Virus record (IMG/VR): IMGVR_UViG_3300033153_002016
Span: 1-43,327 of that record
Strand: one strand, 5' to 3'
DNA length: 43,327 bases
From: a virus
The translations under genes were made by a program, and so were the position numbers. Shown piece after piece: positions 1 to 9,734 of this stretch (position 1 is the stretch's first letter; every line of letters starts with the position of its first letter). The notes under the pieces are model-generated. The model was not told the DNA's origin and did not search any database. It was given only the letters and a program-made list of their open reading frames with translations.

Positions 1-114
1 GCCTACATTTGACACCATAGCGACAATCAATGCCGATTATGTAACTTCAACCACACAGGTTTATGAAGCTACTCTTACTGTAGGATTCACTATAGCCGCA
101 GATTATGTAGCTAG
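1..114. repeat. Terminal redundancy, left copy
   Basis: Bases 1-114 are identical to 43214-43327. The repeat covers the end of repeat unit 12, all of unit 13 and the start of unit 14 of a tail protein, and the reading frame runs through the junction without a break. Neighbouring 66-bp units of this gene are clearly diverged at DNA level, so an exact 114-base match is a true overlap and not two similar units. The simplest reading is a circularly permuted or circular molecule cut arbitrarily by assembly. A physical direct terminal repeat is less likely because it would fall inside a coding sequence. Confidence 0.95.
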
Positions 115-748
115 CGCATCCCAAGTCTATGAACCTACTTTTACAACACTAGCTACTATAGACTCAGATTATATAGCCAGCGTAACTCAGGTATATGAGC
201 CAGCTGTTGAATTAAACTTACAAGTTATCTATAGCGATTATATAGTTAGTGTATCACAGGTATATGAACCTACATTAGATATAGAAAAAATCTATGTTCC
301 TGTACCTACTCTAAATAGTGACGTAAAACTTAATTTAGGACAAGTACCTTACGTAAAAGACTTCGAATCTTTGTATCTAGAGTTATTAGATATACATGAT
401 GCTATAGAGCGAATACTTCTGGCTAGAGATGATACTGCTGCTGACTTAGTATCTTATATAAATAAGCAAAGAAATGTTACAGCTACTGGAATTCTTAACT
501 ATGCCATACTATCTACAGATAACTTAGTGTTACTCTCTGGTTTAGTTAATGCCTGCACTGCTGTACTTCCTGCAGCTGCTGGTGTAGAAGGTTATAGGTT
601 CGCTATTAAGTGCGTAGATGACACTAACACTGTAGCTGTATTACCTAATGGAGCTGAGACTATAGATGGAGATACTGGTAGCTTCCAGCTGTGGAAAGAT
701 GAAGTGATAGAAGTACAGAGTGATGGAGCAGGATGGCAGATACGCTAA
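1..748 (+). CDS. 22-residue-repeat tail protein, C-terminal part (continues from 41715)
   Basis: This is the C-terminal part of the gene that starts at 41715; after removing the 114-base overlap the whole protein is 748 aa. The frame is open from base 2. It first carries the last repeat units (pattern ADYVxSxSQVYEPT, 22 residues each), ending near base 300. A linker follows, then a C-terminal domain of about 125 residues beginning near 371. That domain has the alternating hydrophobic pattern and the SDGAGWQIR-type ending common at the C-termini of phage fibre and decoration proteins, which often trimerise. The likely role is a tail-associated fibre or adhesin outside the particle. The TTG at 371 is only an internal leucine codon and not a start. 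Confidence 0.85.
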   Translation, partial: PTFDTIATINADYVTSTTQVYEATLTVGFTIAADYVASASQVYEPTFTTLATIDSDYIASVTQVYEPAVELNLQVIYSDYIVSVSQVYEPTLDIEKIYVPVPTLNSDVKLNLGQVPYVKDFESLYLELLDIHDAIERILLARDDTAADLVSYINKQRNVTATGILNYAILSTDNLVLLSGLVNACTAVLPAAAGVEGYRFAIKCVDDTNTVAVLPNGAETIDGDTGSFQLWKDEVIEVQSDGAGWQIR

Positions 749-766
749 AGCGGATAGGAATATAAG

Positions 767-1552
767 ATGACAGAACTAAGAAGAGTAGATTTAAACTTTC
801 CTCTTAATGCTACTGAAGATGCAGTTCTAGTAGAAGAGAAGAATGGATACGAAGCGTTTAACTCTTATGGAGAGTTAGATACAGGAGGTGCAGTAACTAA
901 TCATATAGTCTGGCCTCTAGCTGGTAACCCAGACTTACGTGTACCTGCTTCTCCTGGAGTGCAGATGAGTATTGTAAGTACCAGTACAGCTGATGATATA
1001 GCAGGTACAGGTATACGAACTCTCCATATGCATTATCTTGATGCAAGCTTAAATGCACAAGATGAAGAGATAGAATTAGATGGTACTAACCCTGTTACTT
1101 CTATAGCTACTGATGTAAGGTTCATTCAGTGTATGCATATAGGTGAATTTGGAACTGGAAAGGAAGCAGCTGGTAATATCAGCGCATCTAATGGTGGAGT
1201 TACTTACAGTTACCTTAAAGCAGGAAACAGAAGATGTCTATCTAGTGCAAAGCGAGTACCAGCTGGAAAGATTCTGATGATAGCTCAGATGTATGCAGGT
1301 TCAGCTAGTGGAGCTGCAGATGCTATAGCTACAGTAAAGCTTGTACTCACTGCTATAGGGCTTCATGATTACACAGAAGATGAGATTACTATTCCACAAG
1401 CTGGGATATCTGTACAGGATGGCTCAGAGTCATTGAATCTAAAACCTCCCCTAGCTGTACCAGAGGGACTTGTGGTAGCTTTTGAAACTACTACTGATAA
1501 AGCTGCTTTAGTTACTGCAGGATTTCTAGGTTACCTAATAGATGCTCCCTAA
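767..1552 (+). CDS. Virion structural protein, probably tail-associated
   Basis: The 261-aa protein starts at ATG 767 behind an AGGA ribosome site, 18 bases after the repeat tail gene. It has no membrane segment or enzyme motif. The sequence is rich in G, A, S and T and predicted beta strands, with a central section (TDVRFIQCMHIGEFGTG, then AAGNISASNGG) of a type I associate with structural proteins of marine podoviruses. Position between the fibre gene and the internal virion genes supports a virion role, possibly tail tip or receptor binding. The exact function is not known. Confidence 0.6.
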   Translation: MTELRRVDLNFPLNATEDAVLVEEKNGYEAFNSYGELDTGGAVTNHIVWPLAGNPDLRVPASPGVQMSIVSTSTADDIAGTGIRTLHMHYLDASLNAQDEEIELDGTNPVTSIATDVRFIQCMHIGEFGTGKEAAGNISASNGGVTYSYLKAGNRRCLSSAKRVPAGKILMIAQMYAGSASGAADAIATVKLVLTAIGLHDYTEDEITIPQAGISVQDGSESLNLKPPLAVPEGLVVAFETTTDKAALVTAGFLGYLIDAP

Positions 1553-1634
1553 GATTCCCTATGGAGTACAGAGCTAGATTGGGATACACTATATAATATA
1601 AACATATACACTAAAATAATTAGGAGAAATACTT

Positions 1635-2054
1635 ATGTCTCTTTTAGATGTAATAGGAGCAGGCAGTGATTTGCTAGACTCTTTATTAGGCACTACTGTT
1701 GCTGGAACCAGTGCGGGTACTTCTACTGGTACTGCAACAGAGACTATAACTGGAGCAACCAGAAAGGGCTTAGAGATAGACCCAGCCGCAATAGAAAAGA
1801 TTGTAGCGGATGCTTTAGGTTCTGAGCAAGGACTAGCTGAGATATTCTCTAAGGAGAATGTAGCTGGTATCTTTGGTTCTTCTGTAGCTGCACAAGCTAG
1901 CGGAGATTTAATATCTAAGATAACTGGAGAGATAGCTAAGCTTACTGCTGTTGAGTATGAAGAAGTAGCTAAGCTTACTGAAGCAGCAACTACCCAGCAG
2001 ACTACAGCGGTCACTGAACAAGAAGATGAAGGTTGGTTAGATTGGTTATTCTAG
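1635..2054 (+). CDS. Small internal virion protein candidate
   Basis: The 139-aa protein starts at ATG 1635 after TAGGAG. The N-terminus is hydrophobic and glycine-rich (LLDVIGAGSDLLDSLLGTTVAG), followed by an Ala/Thr-rich helical region and a short acidic tail ending WLDWLF. It is the first of three genes in the position of the T7 ejection proteins gp14, gp15 and gp16, and size and order match the smallest of them. The assignment rests on order and composition, since these proteins diverge fast. An opposite-strand frame over the same bases is a composition shadow. Confidence 0.5.
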   Translation: MSLLDVIGAGSDLLDSLLGTTVAGTSAGTSTGTATETITGATRKGLEIDPAAIEKIVADALGSEQGLAEIFSKENVAGIFGSSVAAQASGDLISKITGEIAKLTAVEYEEVAKLTEAATTQQTTAVTEQEDEGWLDWLF

Positions 2055-2114
2055 GCTAAGAGCTTAGCTGTACCTTCCTATCTCTATTCTTATTCATAAC
2101 AAAGGTGAGTAGTT

Positions 2115-3740
2115 ATGCCAAGTAATCCAATATTAGCTGCAGCTGAGAATATGCTAGAGAGCTCTCAGGCTGCAGGAGAAGCAGCTAAGCAAGCTGTGAG
2201 AGAATCACAAACTGTTCAGGCTAAAGTCGCTAAAGGCACTGATGTAGCTATCACAGATATCGCTGCAGCTAGTAGAACAGTAACTCTTGCAGAAGAGAAA
2301 GCTAAACTACAGACTCAGAATGCTAAGAGAGCTGCTTTCACTGCTATGGGTGGAGCTGATAGACTGATAGATTTAAGTGGCGCTTACAGAGAGGCTTCTG
2401 ATACTATGGTTAAAGAGGTAGGAGAAGTAGCTGAGCTTGAAAGTAAAAGCCTATTTCAGGATGGTCTGTTTGATTACATTGGTGCACAGCTTAGGCTAGA
2501 TTATGGAGGCGAACGGGAGCAGGCTGCAGCTGCTATACAGCAGGAAGCAACTCTACGTGCCGCTATCACTGGTACTCAGCAAGTTACATCCTCTGTAGCT
2601 AAGACTCTTAATGAAGTAGAAGAGTTAAAGTCTAATGCTACTATTGATGCTATTGACCAGAAGATGCAGGCTGAGGCACAGATGGCTAGACTTCAGAATA
2701 TGGCTAAGCTGGCTGAATCTAATGCGAAAGCTACAGCTGCATTGTATACTATGAATCGTCAGCAGCTGAATGATGCTATGACTATCACTCAGGAGAAGCG
2801 CATAGCTCAGCAGCAGAAGAAAGCAGTTGCCGTAGCAGATATGAAGAAAGCTACTGATGATGCTATCGTACGAAACTATCAGCTTGCTCAGATTAAGTTA
2901 GGGGAAGTTCCACTACCTGCTGCAGATATCTTAGCTGCTAAAACCGTAGGTGGAGAGGCTGGACAGAAGATTCAAGACTACTACGCTATAGGTATTAAGT
3001 TACAGTCTGCAGTAGTAGATGGTGTTCCTGTGTCTGCTGGAGATGATTATGTAGAACGATTTAAGTATAAGCCTGGCAGTCTAGCTGAAGATACTAGAGC
3101 TAATAGAGCTTTCTCTGGTGTACGTGATACAGTAGAAAAGCAAATAGGTATTAAAGGAGCTGAAGCTGGTCTTACTCCTGCACAGATAGAGAAGAAGAAA
3201 GCAGGTATAACACCTGAAGAGATGAGCGCTCTAGTTACTAAAACTATGGACACCTATGCTGAGTCTCAGGCTGATGATATTGCCAGAGGTAATATGTATG
3301 AGGCTGAACCTATGAGTCTTATTACTCAGACTGAAACTCCCCCTCCAGCTGTCGTAGAGACTACCTATTACGATAAGATAATTAAACCTCTAGCTCCTAC
3401 AGAAACTAACCCTCAGCAGCTATTTGAATTAGCTGCATCTGCTGTAGCTCAGAAAGAGCTTAGTATTAATGAGGCTGTAGAAGGAGTCACTACCTTATTT
3501 GATTTCTTTAAGCAGCATAATAATGAATTTGGTAACTTCGCTAATAGAGGTATCCCACTACAGACTTCTTATAACTTTAAACTGAAACTAGGCAGAGAGA
3601 AGTTCTTAGGTCTTTATGACTATCCTTTTGCTGGGGCAGTCAGGGACACAGTAGATTTATCTGACCCTACTGCAGTAAGAAATGCTATAGCTACTTATTT
3701 AACTAACACTAAGCTAGAGAAGTCTGCTTTAGATTTCTAA
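2115..3740 (+). CDS. Internal virion protein (gp15-like position)
   Basis: The 541-aa protein begins at ATG 2115 after AAAGGTGAG. It is very rich in Ala, Gln, Lys and Glu, with long stretches lacking proline and glycine up to about residue 250, which predict extended helices or coiled coil. The C-terminal half is more mixed. It lies between a small virion gene and a 1641-aa gene, the T7 order 14-15-16, so a role in the core or ejected tube that carries DNA across the cell envelope is likely. No catalytic motif is visible. Confidence 0.6.
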   Translation: MPSNPILAAAENMLESSQAAGEAAKQAVRESQTVQAKVAKGTDVAITDIAAASRTVTLAEEKAKLQTQNAKRAAFTAMGGADRLIDLSGAYREASDTMVKEVGEVAELESKSLFQDGLFDYIGAQLRLDYGGEREQAAAAIQQEATLRAAITGTQQVTSSVAKTLNEVEELKSNATIDAIDQKMQAEAQMARLQNMAKLAESNAKATAALYTMNRQQLNDAMTITQEKRIAQQQKKAVAVADMKKATDDAIVRNYQLAQIKLGEVPLPAADILAAKTVGGEAGQKIQDYYAIGIKLQSAVVDGVPVSAGDDYVERFKYKPGSLAEDTRANRAFSGVRDTVEKQIGIKGAEAGLTPAQIEKKKAGITPEEMSALVTKTMDTYAESQADDIARGNMYEAEPMSLITQTETPPPAVVETTYYDKIIKPLAPTETNPQQLFELAASAVAQKELSINEAVEGVTTLFDFFKQHNNEFGNFANRGIPLQTSYNFKLKLGREKFLGLYDYPFAGAVRDTVDLSDPTAVRNAIATYLTNTKLEKSALDF

Positions 3741-3765
3741 GCTTCCTTAATACAAGGTAACTCTT

Positions 3766-6700
3766 ATGCCTCCTCTATTTTTTGGTTCTGAGCAAAATAC
3801 TGATACTACCCTAACTCCTGCCTCATTCGGTGGAGTAGATGAGCCTGTCCGCTCCAGTGCACCCTCCTATTTCATAGCTGCAGATTCTCACTCCATAGCA
3901 AATGCAGATAAGTCTCTCTTAGAAATTACAGGAGAGACTATAGCTAACATTCCTAAATTCCTTGCAGCATCTATGGTGTCTGGTGGTAATCAGTTATATA
4001 ATATCGTCCCCTCTTTAGGTAATGCTTTCGGTGGTGACTATGAGCTATCAGATACAGCTGAAGTTATGCAAGATATAGATGATGACTTAGGAAGATACTA
4101 CGAGGAACATGCAGGTTCAGCAGATACTCTAGGATTCATTCTCTCTTCTATAGTTCCTGGCTCAGCTGGTATTAAAGTACTTAACGCTGGACAGAAGATG
4201 ATGAGAACCGCTGCTGCCTCTGGTAGATTCGGTGAGAATATGAGTAAAGCGTATGCGCTTAAAGCCTCTCTCCGAGAGAAGTATGTAGCTCAGGCGATTA
4301 AAGAAATCACCGCTACTGACAATGCTTTCAGACTTATGGATAGAAACCTGCTTAAAGCTATGGGCGCTGGTATGGGACAGCAAGTTCTGGAGGCTGCTGC
4401 ATTTGAGACAGCTGTAGCTGCTACCATGTTTAACTCTCCGATACTTGATGAACAAGATGTTGGAGACCTTGTAGCTAACATTGCTTTCGGTGGAGTTGTA
4501 TTCGGAGCAATAGGTGGAGTGGTAGATGCTACGAGAGCAGCGTTTAAAGTTAAGAAGGCTGTTAGAGAAGCTGACGCTGAAGCTATGCCTTGGAGACATA
4601 TACAAGAAGCTCCAGAAGGGGCTACTACATCTGATAGGCTTCTTACGTACTACGACCAGATACATACTATGCCTCCTGTACCTAAAGCATTTGGTGCTGA
4701 GAGACTCTCTTATCTACAGTCTTCAGCTAAGAGTAAGGTTAAAACTCTGGAACTTAAAATACGAAATGAATTCACAACTCTCGCTGGCGGTGACCAAGTA
4801 ATAGCTGAACAGATGTTTCAAGCAGCTAAGATAACTCCTCCTAGTACTGTGATAGGTAACTACCTTGGCGCTAAAGGAGTATCTCGCATAGCTGACATAT
4901 CTAAGATTGAAGCTAGGAACACTAAGATAACAGCTAAGATTAATGCAGGTAAGGATGTACCACTGAAAGAGGTGGAAGCTGCATTGAATACTAAGACTAC
5001 TTACCAGAGAAACTGGGGTGATGATGCAGGTAATATAACAGACTCTGTGATTCCTACTAGGATTGTAGATACTCTCAAGAAGGGAGATAACATAGAAGTT
5101 ACCAGAACAAGAGTTGATATCGTATCTGCCACAGGTAAGAGAACTAAGGTAGCAGGCTTTAAGAAACCTACAGCTAAGAAAATAGACAGCTGGGATGTTA
5201 AGAAGTCTAGTGTAAGAGAGGCTGAAGCTAGAACTATCTGGGCAGCTAAGCAGAAGTTATCTATTGGGCAGGCTATAGGACAAGGTGACATACCTCTTCT
5301 AGAGCAAGCCTATAAGCAATTTGATGCCTCCTATGAGTATCGTCTCGTAGATGGAGGAGTGAGAAAGTTTCAGACTCCAGAAGATTTGCTAGGATTCATA
5401 CAACAGTCTAAACTACTGGCAGCTACTGACCTAGCGGAGAAGTCACTTAAGAAGGGAGCTAAGAAAGGTGAACCTGCTCTCTCTCAGGAAGAGATAGCTA
5501 CCATGCTGAATGTCAGACCTAAGTACCTGTCAGGGGAGGTGTCCACCAATCCTGCAGATGACCTATTTGCTATGGATACCTATGCAGCTGAGTACACACA
5601 GAGATTGGTGACCGCTGGCGCTAGGAAGAAAGAAGCTGGCGATATAGATATATGGAATACACCTCAGCATACTAAGGTACTCACTGACACCTCTCCTGTT
5701 AAAGACCTAGATGGTATGGCACTGGAAGGTATGGCGCAGATTAAACAGAGACAACATGAATACCTATCTAATACCTCACGAGCTTCAGCAGCAGTATTAG
5801 GTGAAGACTATGAGAAGCTTATTGATATCTTAGATATTGATATCCTTAAAGCTAATAGACTAGGTGCAGGTAGTGGGTTCGCTGCAGCTGCCTCAGCTAA
5901 CTATGGAACTCTTGCATCTAAGATGGAGTTCATAGGTAATGCTACGTCTGGAATGATACGAGACGCTAAGGGTAAAGTAAGAGAAACCTTTGAAGCTCCA
6001 CTGTATAAGCTGACACAGAACACTGATGCTGCTATTGAATGGAGTACTATCAATGCTACACTAAGAAGTATACCTGAGAACTATGCACTTAATGCTACTG
6101 GTGATGCACTGATACCTGCTGTGATTAAGAGATATGAAAATGCACTGGCTGCAGGAAAGTCTCCTAAGACTCCTGAGCTTAAAGTGAAAGATGCGCCTTT
6201 AGTGATACCTCTTAAGAATCCTGAAGTAAGAGAGTTAGCTCGTATGCATATAGAAGTTAATGGCGCGAATCGCTCTAAGCAACAAGTTATGAAAACCTCT
6301 CAGGGTATGGAGCATGTAGTAGATACAGATACTTTCTATCCTATTCCTGTAGACCCTAAAGATTTCCCTTACTTCGCTACTGTAACTGATTCTTCTATCA
6401 CTGGTACTGGGCACACTAAAACTATCTATGCTGCTTCTGAGAGAGAACTTGGACAGATGATTAAGAAGATAGAGAATGAACCAGGACTTACTATTAGAAC
6501 TAAAAAAGACGCTGAAGATTACTGGAAGTCTATCGGACAGTTTGATTATGATAAGACCTTACATGAGAACTATCTTGATATCGCTATGCACCGTAAGGGT
6601 GTAAGCTCTCCTTACTTTGTAGCTACCGACCCTCAGAAGATTGCTAATGAGTTTCTTACTTGGCACTCACAGAGAGCAACTGGAGTTGTAAGAGAGGCTG

Positions 6701-8691
6701 TAGCTCTTAAGTATGAAAAACAATTCGCTGAACTTAGAAGTATGGGAGAGACCTATACTAATCTAGCTACTTCTAAGGTAGGCTCTCTATCTACGCTGAA
6801 GCATGCTGATGAGGTAGTAGAGAATCCTTTCATGGATTATGTTAAAACTTCACTTGCTATTAAGAGTTACTCTGACTATCCTTTCTGGACTTCAGCTAAT
6901 AGGCTGATAGATTCTAAGCTGTCACAGATGTACGCTAGAATTACAGAGACAGTGGAGGGAGCTAAAACTTCTGATGAACTCCTTAAGGTGAATGAGACTT
7001 TACGAGAGTATGGTTATAAAGGTGCAGCTTATGATGAAGGTATGGAACTGATAGCTAATCATACAGCACCGAAAGGAGTCGTATCTAACTTCATTCAGAA
7101 AGCTAATGCGCTCCTAGCTACAGTAGTTCTTAGGCTTGACACAATCAATGCTGTGAATAACACAGTCGGCGCTAATGTTCTCCTAGGGGCTGAGCTTAAA
7201 GCTGTAATGAGAGCGATGGAGAGAGGAGATGTAGCAGCTGTAGGGGCATTAGGTGAGCTTGCATCTCTTATGAAGGTGAAAGTTCCTGGTACAGACAAGC
7301 TGATGACTTCTCCTGCTAAGCTTATAGCAGAGAGCATTAAGAAGTTCGGTAGAGAGACTCCTGAAATGGAGTTCTATAAGAAGAATGGTTTCGTAACTTC
7401 TATCTCTGACCAGTATAAGTGGACACTTGACCAGCTGACTGTAGGTGGTAAAGAAACAGCGCAAGACTTCTCTTCTAAGATAAATAAGGTACAGACTTCG
7501 TTATCTAACTTCGCTGACAAGGGTGAACGCTGGACAGGTAACCGTCTCGCTGAGGAATTCAATCGGTTCGTAGCTGCAGATGTGATGAAGCAGATTACAG
7601 ATGTTGCAGTTAATGCAGGTGTGATGGACTCTAAGACAGCTCTCTCTTATATTAATACTTTTGTGAATAGAACTCAAGGTAACTACCTAGCTTCTCAGAG
7701 ACCTATGATGTTCCAAGGGCCGATAGGACAAGCTATAGGACTGTTCCAAACCTACCAGTTCAATCTTATGCAACAACTTCTAAGACATGTAGGTGAAGGT
7801 AGAGCTAAGGACTCAGCTACTCTTCTAGGTCTCCAAGGTACTATCTATGGTATGAATGGACTACCTGCTTTCAATGCTATTAACACTCATGTGATAGGTA
7901 CAGCTTCTGGTAATGAAGAGCATAAGGATATGTATGATGCAGTGTATGGTGCCGCAGGTAAGGAAGCTGGGGACTGGATGATGTACGGTGTAGCTTCTAA
8001 TCTCCTCTATCATCCAGACTTGAAAATTAACTTATATGTGAGAGGCGATATCAACCCACGGCATGTGACTATAGTACCTACTAATCCTGCTGATGTTCCT
8101 ATCTATGGAGCTTCAGTTAAGTTCTTTAGTAATCTATTCAATACAGCTGACCAGCTTATAAAAGGAGGTGACGTATCTTCTACTCTCTTACAAGGTTTGG
8201 AACATAATGGAATATCAAGACCATTAGCTGGAATAGCCCAGACCTTGCAAGGTTTAGATAATCCTAATCACTCCTCTTATAGTACATCTAACAGAGGTAA
8301 TGTTATTGCTTCTAATGACTTGCTTTCTCTTGCTAACATGGGACGTATGCTTGGAGGGAAACCTCTTGGTGAAGCTGTTGCTGTAGATGCTGCATTTAGA
8401 TTGAGAGCGTATACTGCTAAGGATAATGAACGCAGGAAAGAACTGGGCGCATCTATTAAGACTACTATGATTGCAGGTAGAGTACCATCACAGGAGCAGA
8501 TAGATGGTTTCGCTGAGGACTATGTGAAACTAGGAGGAAAGCAGACTGAGTTTAATAAGTGGATGCTGAATCAATATAAGAACGCTAATACCTCCCAGAT
8601 TAATCAGCTACTGGATGTGAACTCATCTAAGTTTTCACAGAGTATGCAGACTTTAATGGGAGGATATGAGCTTAGAGACTTTGTTGAGTAG
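3766..8691 (+). CDS. Giant internal virion (ejection) protein, gp16-like
   Basis: At 1641 aa this is the largest gene of the genome, starting at ATG 3766 after AAGGTAA. Size and its place as last gene of the virion block match the large ejection protein of T7-like phages (gp16, about 1300 aa). Alpha-helical regions alternate with segments rich in Ala, Lys and Glu. A hydrophobic Gly/Ala stretch near residues 205-255 (from GAGMGQQVLEAAAFETAVAA) could insert into a membrane. I find no convincing lytic transglycosylase motif, unlike T7 gp16, so any wall-opening activity must sit elsewhere or be unrecognisable. The C-terminal third is a plausible DNA-translocating region by position only. Confidence 0.7.
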   Translation: MPPLFFGSEQNTDTTLTPASFGGVDEPVRSSAPSYFIAADSHSIANADKSLLEITGETIANIPKFLAASMVSGGNQLYNIVPSLGNAFGGDYELSDTAEVMQDIDDDLGRYYEEHAGSADTLGFILSSIVPGSAGIKVLNAGQKMMRTAAASGRFGENMSKAYALKASLREKYVAQAIKEITATDNAFRLMDRNLLKAMGAGMGQQVLEAAAFETAVAATMFNSPILDEQDVGDLVANIAFGGVVFGAIGGVVDATRAAFKVKKAVREADAEAMPWRHIQEAPEGATTSDRLLTYYDQIHTMPPVPKAFGAERLSYLQSSAKSKVKTLELKIRNEFTTLAGGDQVIAEQMFQAAKITPPSTVIGNYLGAKGVSRIADISKIEARNTKITAKINAGKDVPLKEVEAALNTKTTYQRNWGDDAGNITDSVIPTRIVDTLKKGDNIEVTRTRVDIVSATGKRTKVAGFKKPTAKKIDSWDVKKSSVREAEARTIWAAKQKLSIGQAIGQGDIPLLEQAYKQFDASYEYRLVDGGVRKFQTPEDLLGFIQQSKLLAATDLAEKSLKKGAKKGEPALSQEEIATMLNVRPKYLSGEVSTNPADDLFAMDTYAAEYTQRLVTAGARKKEAGDIDIWNTPQHTKVLTDTSPVKDLDGMALEGMAQIKQRQHEYLSNTSRASAAVLGEDYEKLIDILDIDILKANRLGAGSGFAAAASANYGTLASKMEFIGNATSGMIRDAKGKVRETFEAPLYKLTQNTDAAIEWSTINATLRSIPENYALNATGDALIPAVIKRYENALAAGKSPKTPELKVKDAPLVIPLKNPEVRELARMHIEVNGANRSKQQVMKTSQGMEHVVDTDTFYPIPVDPKDFPYFATVTDSSITGTGHTKTIYAASERELGQMIKKIENEPGLTIRTKKDAEDYWKSIGQFDYDKTLHENYLDIAMHRKGVSSPYFVATDPQKIANEFLTWHSQRATGVVREAVALKYEKQFAELRSMGETYTNLATSKVGSLSTLKHADEVVENPFMDYVKTSLAIKSYSDYPFWTSANRLIDSKLSQMYARITETVEGAKTSDELLKVNETLREYGYKGAAYDEGMELIANHTAPKGVVSNFIQKANALLATVVLRLDTINAVNNTVGANVLLGAELKAVMRAMERGDVAAVGALGELASLMKVKVPGTDKLMTSPAKLIAESIKKFGRETPEMEFYKKNGFVTSISDQYKWTLDQLTVGGKETAQDFSSKINKVQTSLSNFADKGERWTGNRLAEEFNRFVAADVMKQITDVAVNAGVMDSKTALSYINTFVNRTQGNYLASQRPMMFQGPIGQAIGLFQTYQFNLMQQLLRHVGEGRAKDSATLLGLQGTIYGMNGLPAFNAINTHVIGTASGNEEHKDMYDAVYGAAGKEAGDWMMYGVASNLLYHPDLKINLYVRGDINPRHVTIVPTNPADVPIYGASVKFFSNLFNTADQLIKGGDVSSTLLQGLEHNGISRPLAGIAQTLQGLDNPNHSSYSTSNRGNVIASNDLLSLANMGRMLGGKPLGEAVAVDAAFRLRAYTAKDNERRKELGASIKTTMIAGRVPSQEQIDGFAEDYVKLGGKQTEFNKWMLNQYKNANTSQINQLLDVNSSKFSQSMQTLMGGYELRDFVE

Positions 8692-8711
8692 TAGTCTTTA
8701 GAGGAGAGGAG

Positions 8712-9050
8712 TTAGAAAGGCGCAGGGTTTTCACTATCGTATGGGTAGTCGTCATAGTCTTGCGTACAGCTACTACCTAATGTATCCTCCTCTGGTTCCA
8801 TATGCGTAGGCCAATCCTCTGGGTCATACCCGTCATAGCTCCAGCCATTAGCCTTAGCTATCCAAGTAGGTACAAAGATAACAGACGTATCATCATCTAT
8901 CTGTACAGTAGGTTTCTGTATCTGAGACTTAGCCATCCACTTCTTAGCTACCTCTTTAGTAGTTAGTAATATAGCCTTCTCTGTCTCTGCTATAATCTCT
9001 CCTTCCACTGTTACTATTACATTCCCTGAATTATCTCGCTTACCTTTCAT
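8712..9050 (-). CDS. Conserved phage protein with WxxKSQI / VPxWIA motifs
   Basis: The 112-aa protein is last in the leftward block. Its core reads ILLTTKEVAKKWMAKSQI, then FVPTWIAKANGW, resembling a widespread family of small phage and plasmid proteins with the pattern W(I)PKSQI followed by VPxWLAxxKGL. These are usually found among replication or recombination genes and have no assigned function. The C-terminus is strongly acidic and rich in Y, D and P. It overlaps the next upstream gene by four bases, so the two are translated together. Its stop lies 20 bases from the stop of the convergent giant virion gene. Confidence 0.6.
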   Translation of the reverse strand: MKGKRDNSGNVIVTVEGEIIAETEKAILLTTKEVAKKWMAKSQIQKPTVQIDDDTSVIFVPTWIAKANGWSYDGYDPEDWPTHMEPEEDTLGSSCTQDYDDYPYDSENPAPF

Positions 9051-9427
9051 TTCTGTTCTCCTATACCTTGTTTAGTAAATTCAACTTCCAGCGCTTCTCC
9101 CTTAAGAGCACTATACGCTATACAATCTTCGGCCGAATCCTGATGATACTCTGGCGTACTCCACTGTCTTACATCTTTTAATAGCTGGAGTAATAGCCAA
9201 CCTTCTGACTCTTTAAGGTCTCTTCCAGTGATAGCGTTGAAAGCAACTATAGTCTTACCCATACTTCTCTCTCCATCATCTGCATCATATACCTTACCTC
9301 TCTCTTCCATGATAAGAGCTGCCTTGTGTAGCATAGCTGGCGCTGAAGGTTTGTTAGAAGCTATTACTGTGCCTGACTCTGGACGGTACTTTACCTTTTT
9401 TAGCTTATCATATCCATTATCCCTCAT
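9047..9427 (-). CDS. DUF6378-like (MazG-like) phage protein
   Basis: The 126-aa protein resembles the phage family now called DUF6378. It shows the helix with ALIMEERGKVYDA, the central LLLQLLKDVRQW segment, and the acidic HQDSAEDCIAYSALKGE motif that corresponds to D-S-x-x-D in that family. The acidic residues recall all-alpha NTP pyrophosphatases (MazG-like), but no activity is established. I chose ATG at 9427 over a TTG 45 bases upstream because AAGGGAG lies nine bases before it and the upstream gene stops two bases before it. Confidence 0.6.
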   Translation of the reverse strand: MRDNGYDKLKKVKYRPESGTVIASNKPSAPAMLHKAALIMEERGKVYDADDGERSMGKTIVAFNAITGRDLKESEGWLLLQLLKDVRQWSTPEYHQDSAEDCIAYSALKGEALEVEFTKQGIGEQK

Positions 9428-9428
9428 A

Positions 9429-9734
9429 TCAATGTACTCCCTTATCTGTATCTTGTGGTATCTTAGACACAATTCTAATAGGAGACCTCATCTCCCATAG
9501 CTTATGCCTACAAATCTCACAGATATTATCTAAATCTAGTGAGGTGTAATCTCCATGAAGAGTTAGACCTACATAAGAAGCTATCTCAGCTAGGCGTATC
9601 TCAAACTCACCTGCTGGATGATTCTGTAAGAGAGCTATCAACTCAGGGTGATGAGGTAGTTCTCTCTGTAATCCTATCCTAGACTCAGAGAAAAAATCTA
9701 GTCTGTGATGTTCTGGTTTGTTAGTGTGCTCCAT
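9429..9734 (-). CDS. Hypothetical protein
   Basis: The 101-aa protein is not recognised. It is rich in His and Glu, with two cysteines in an ICEICRHK segment near residue 72 that could bind a metal together with neighbouring histidines, though nothing confirms this. The ATG at 9734 has a good AAAGGAG site and lies 37 bases inside the end of the DHH phosphoesterase gene. The overlap is real because both frames carry plausible protein and this start has the only good ribosome site. It is probably co-expressed with its neighbours. Confidence 0.55.
   Translation of the reverse strand: MEHTNKPEHHRLDFFSESRIGLQRELPHHPELIALLQNHPAGEFEIRLAEIASYVGLTLHGDYTSLDLDNICEICRHKLWEMRSPIRIVSKIPQDTDKGVH

Noticed and set aside
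1589-2014. Minus-strand open frame of 141 codons opposite the small virion gene
   Set aside because: It mirrors the Ala/Thr-rich plus gene in the opposite frame and lacks a ribosome site. The plus-strand gene has TAGGAG and fits the gene order.
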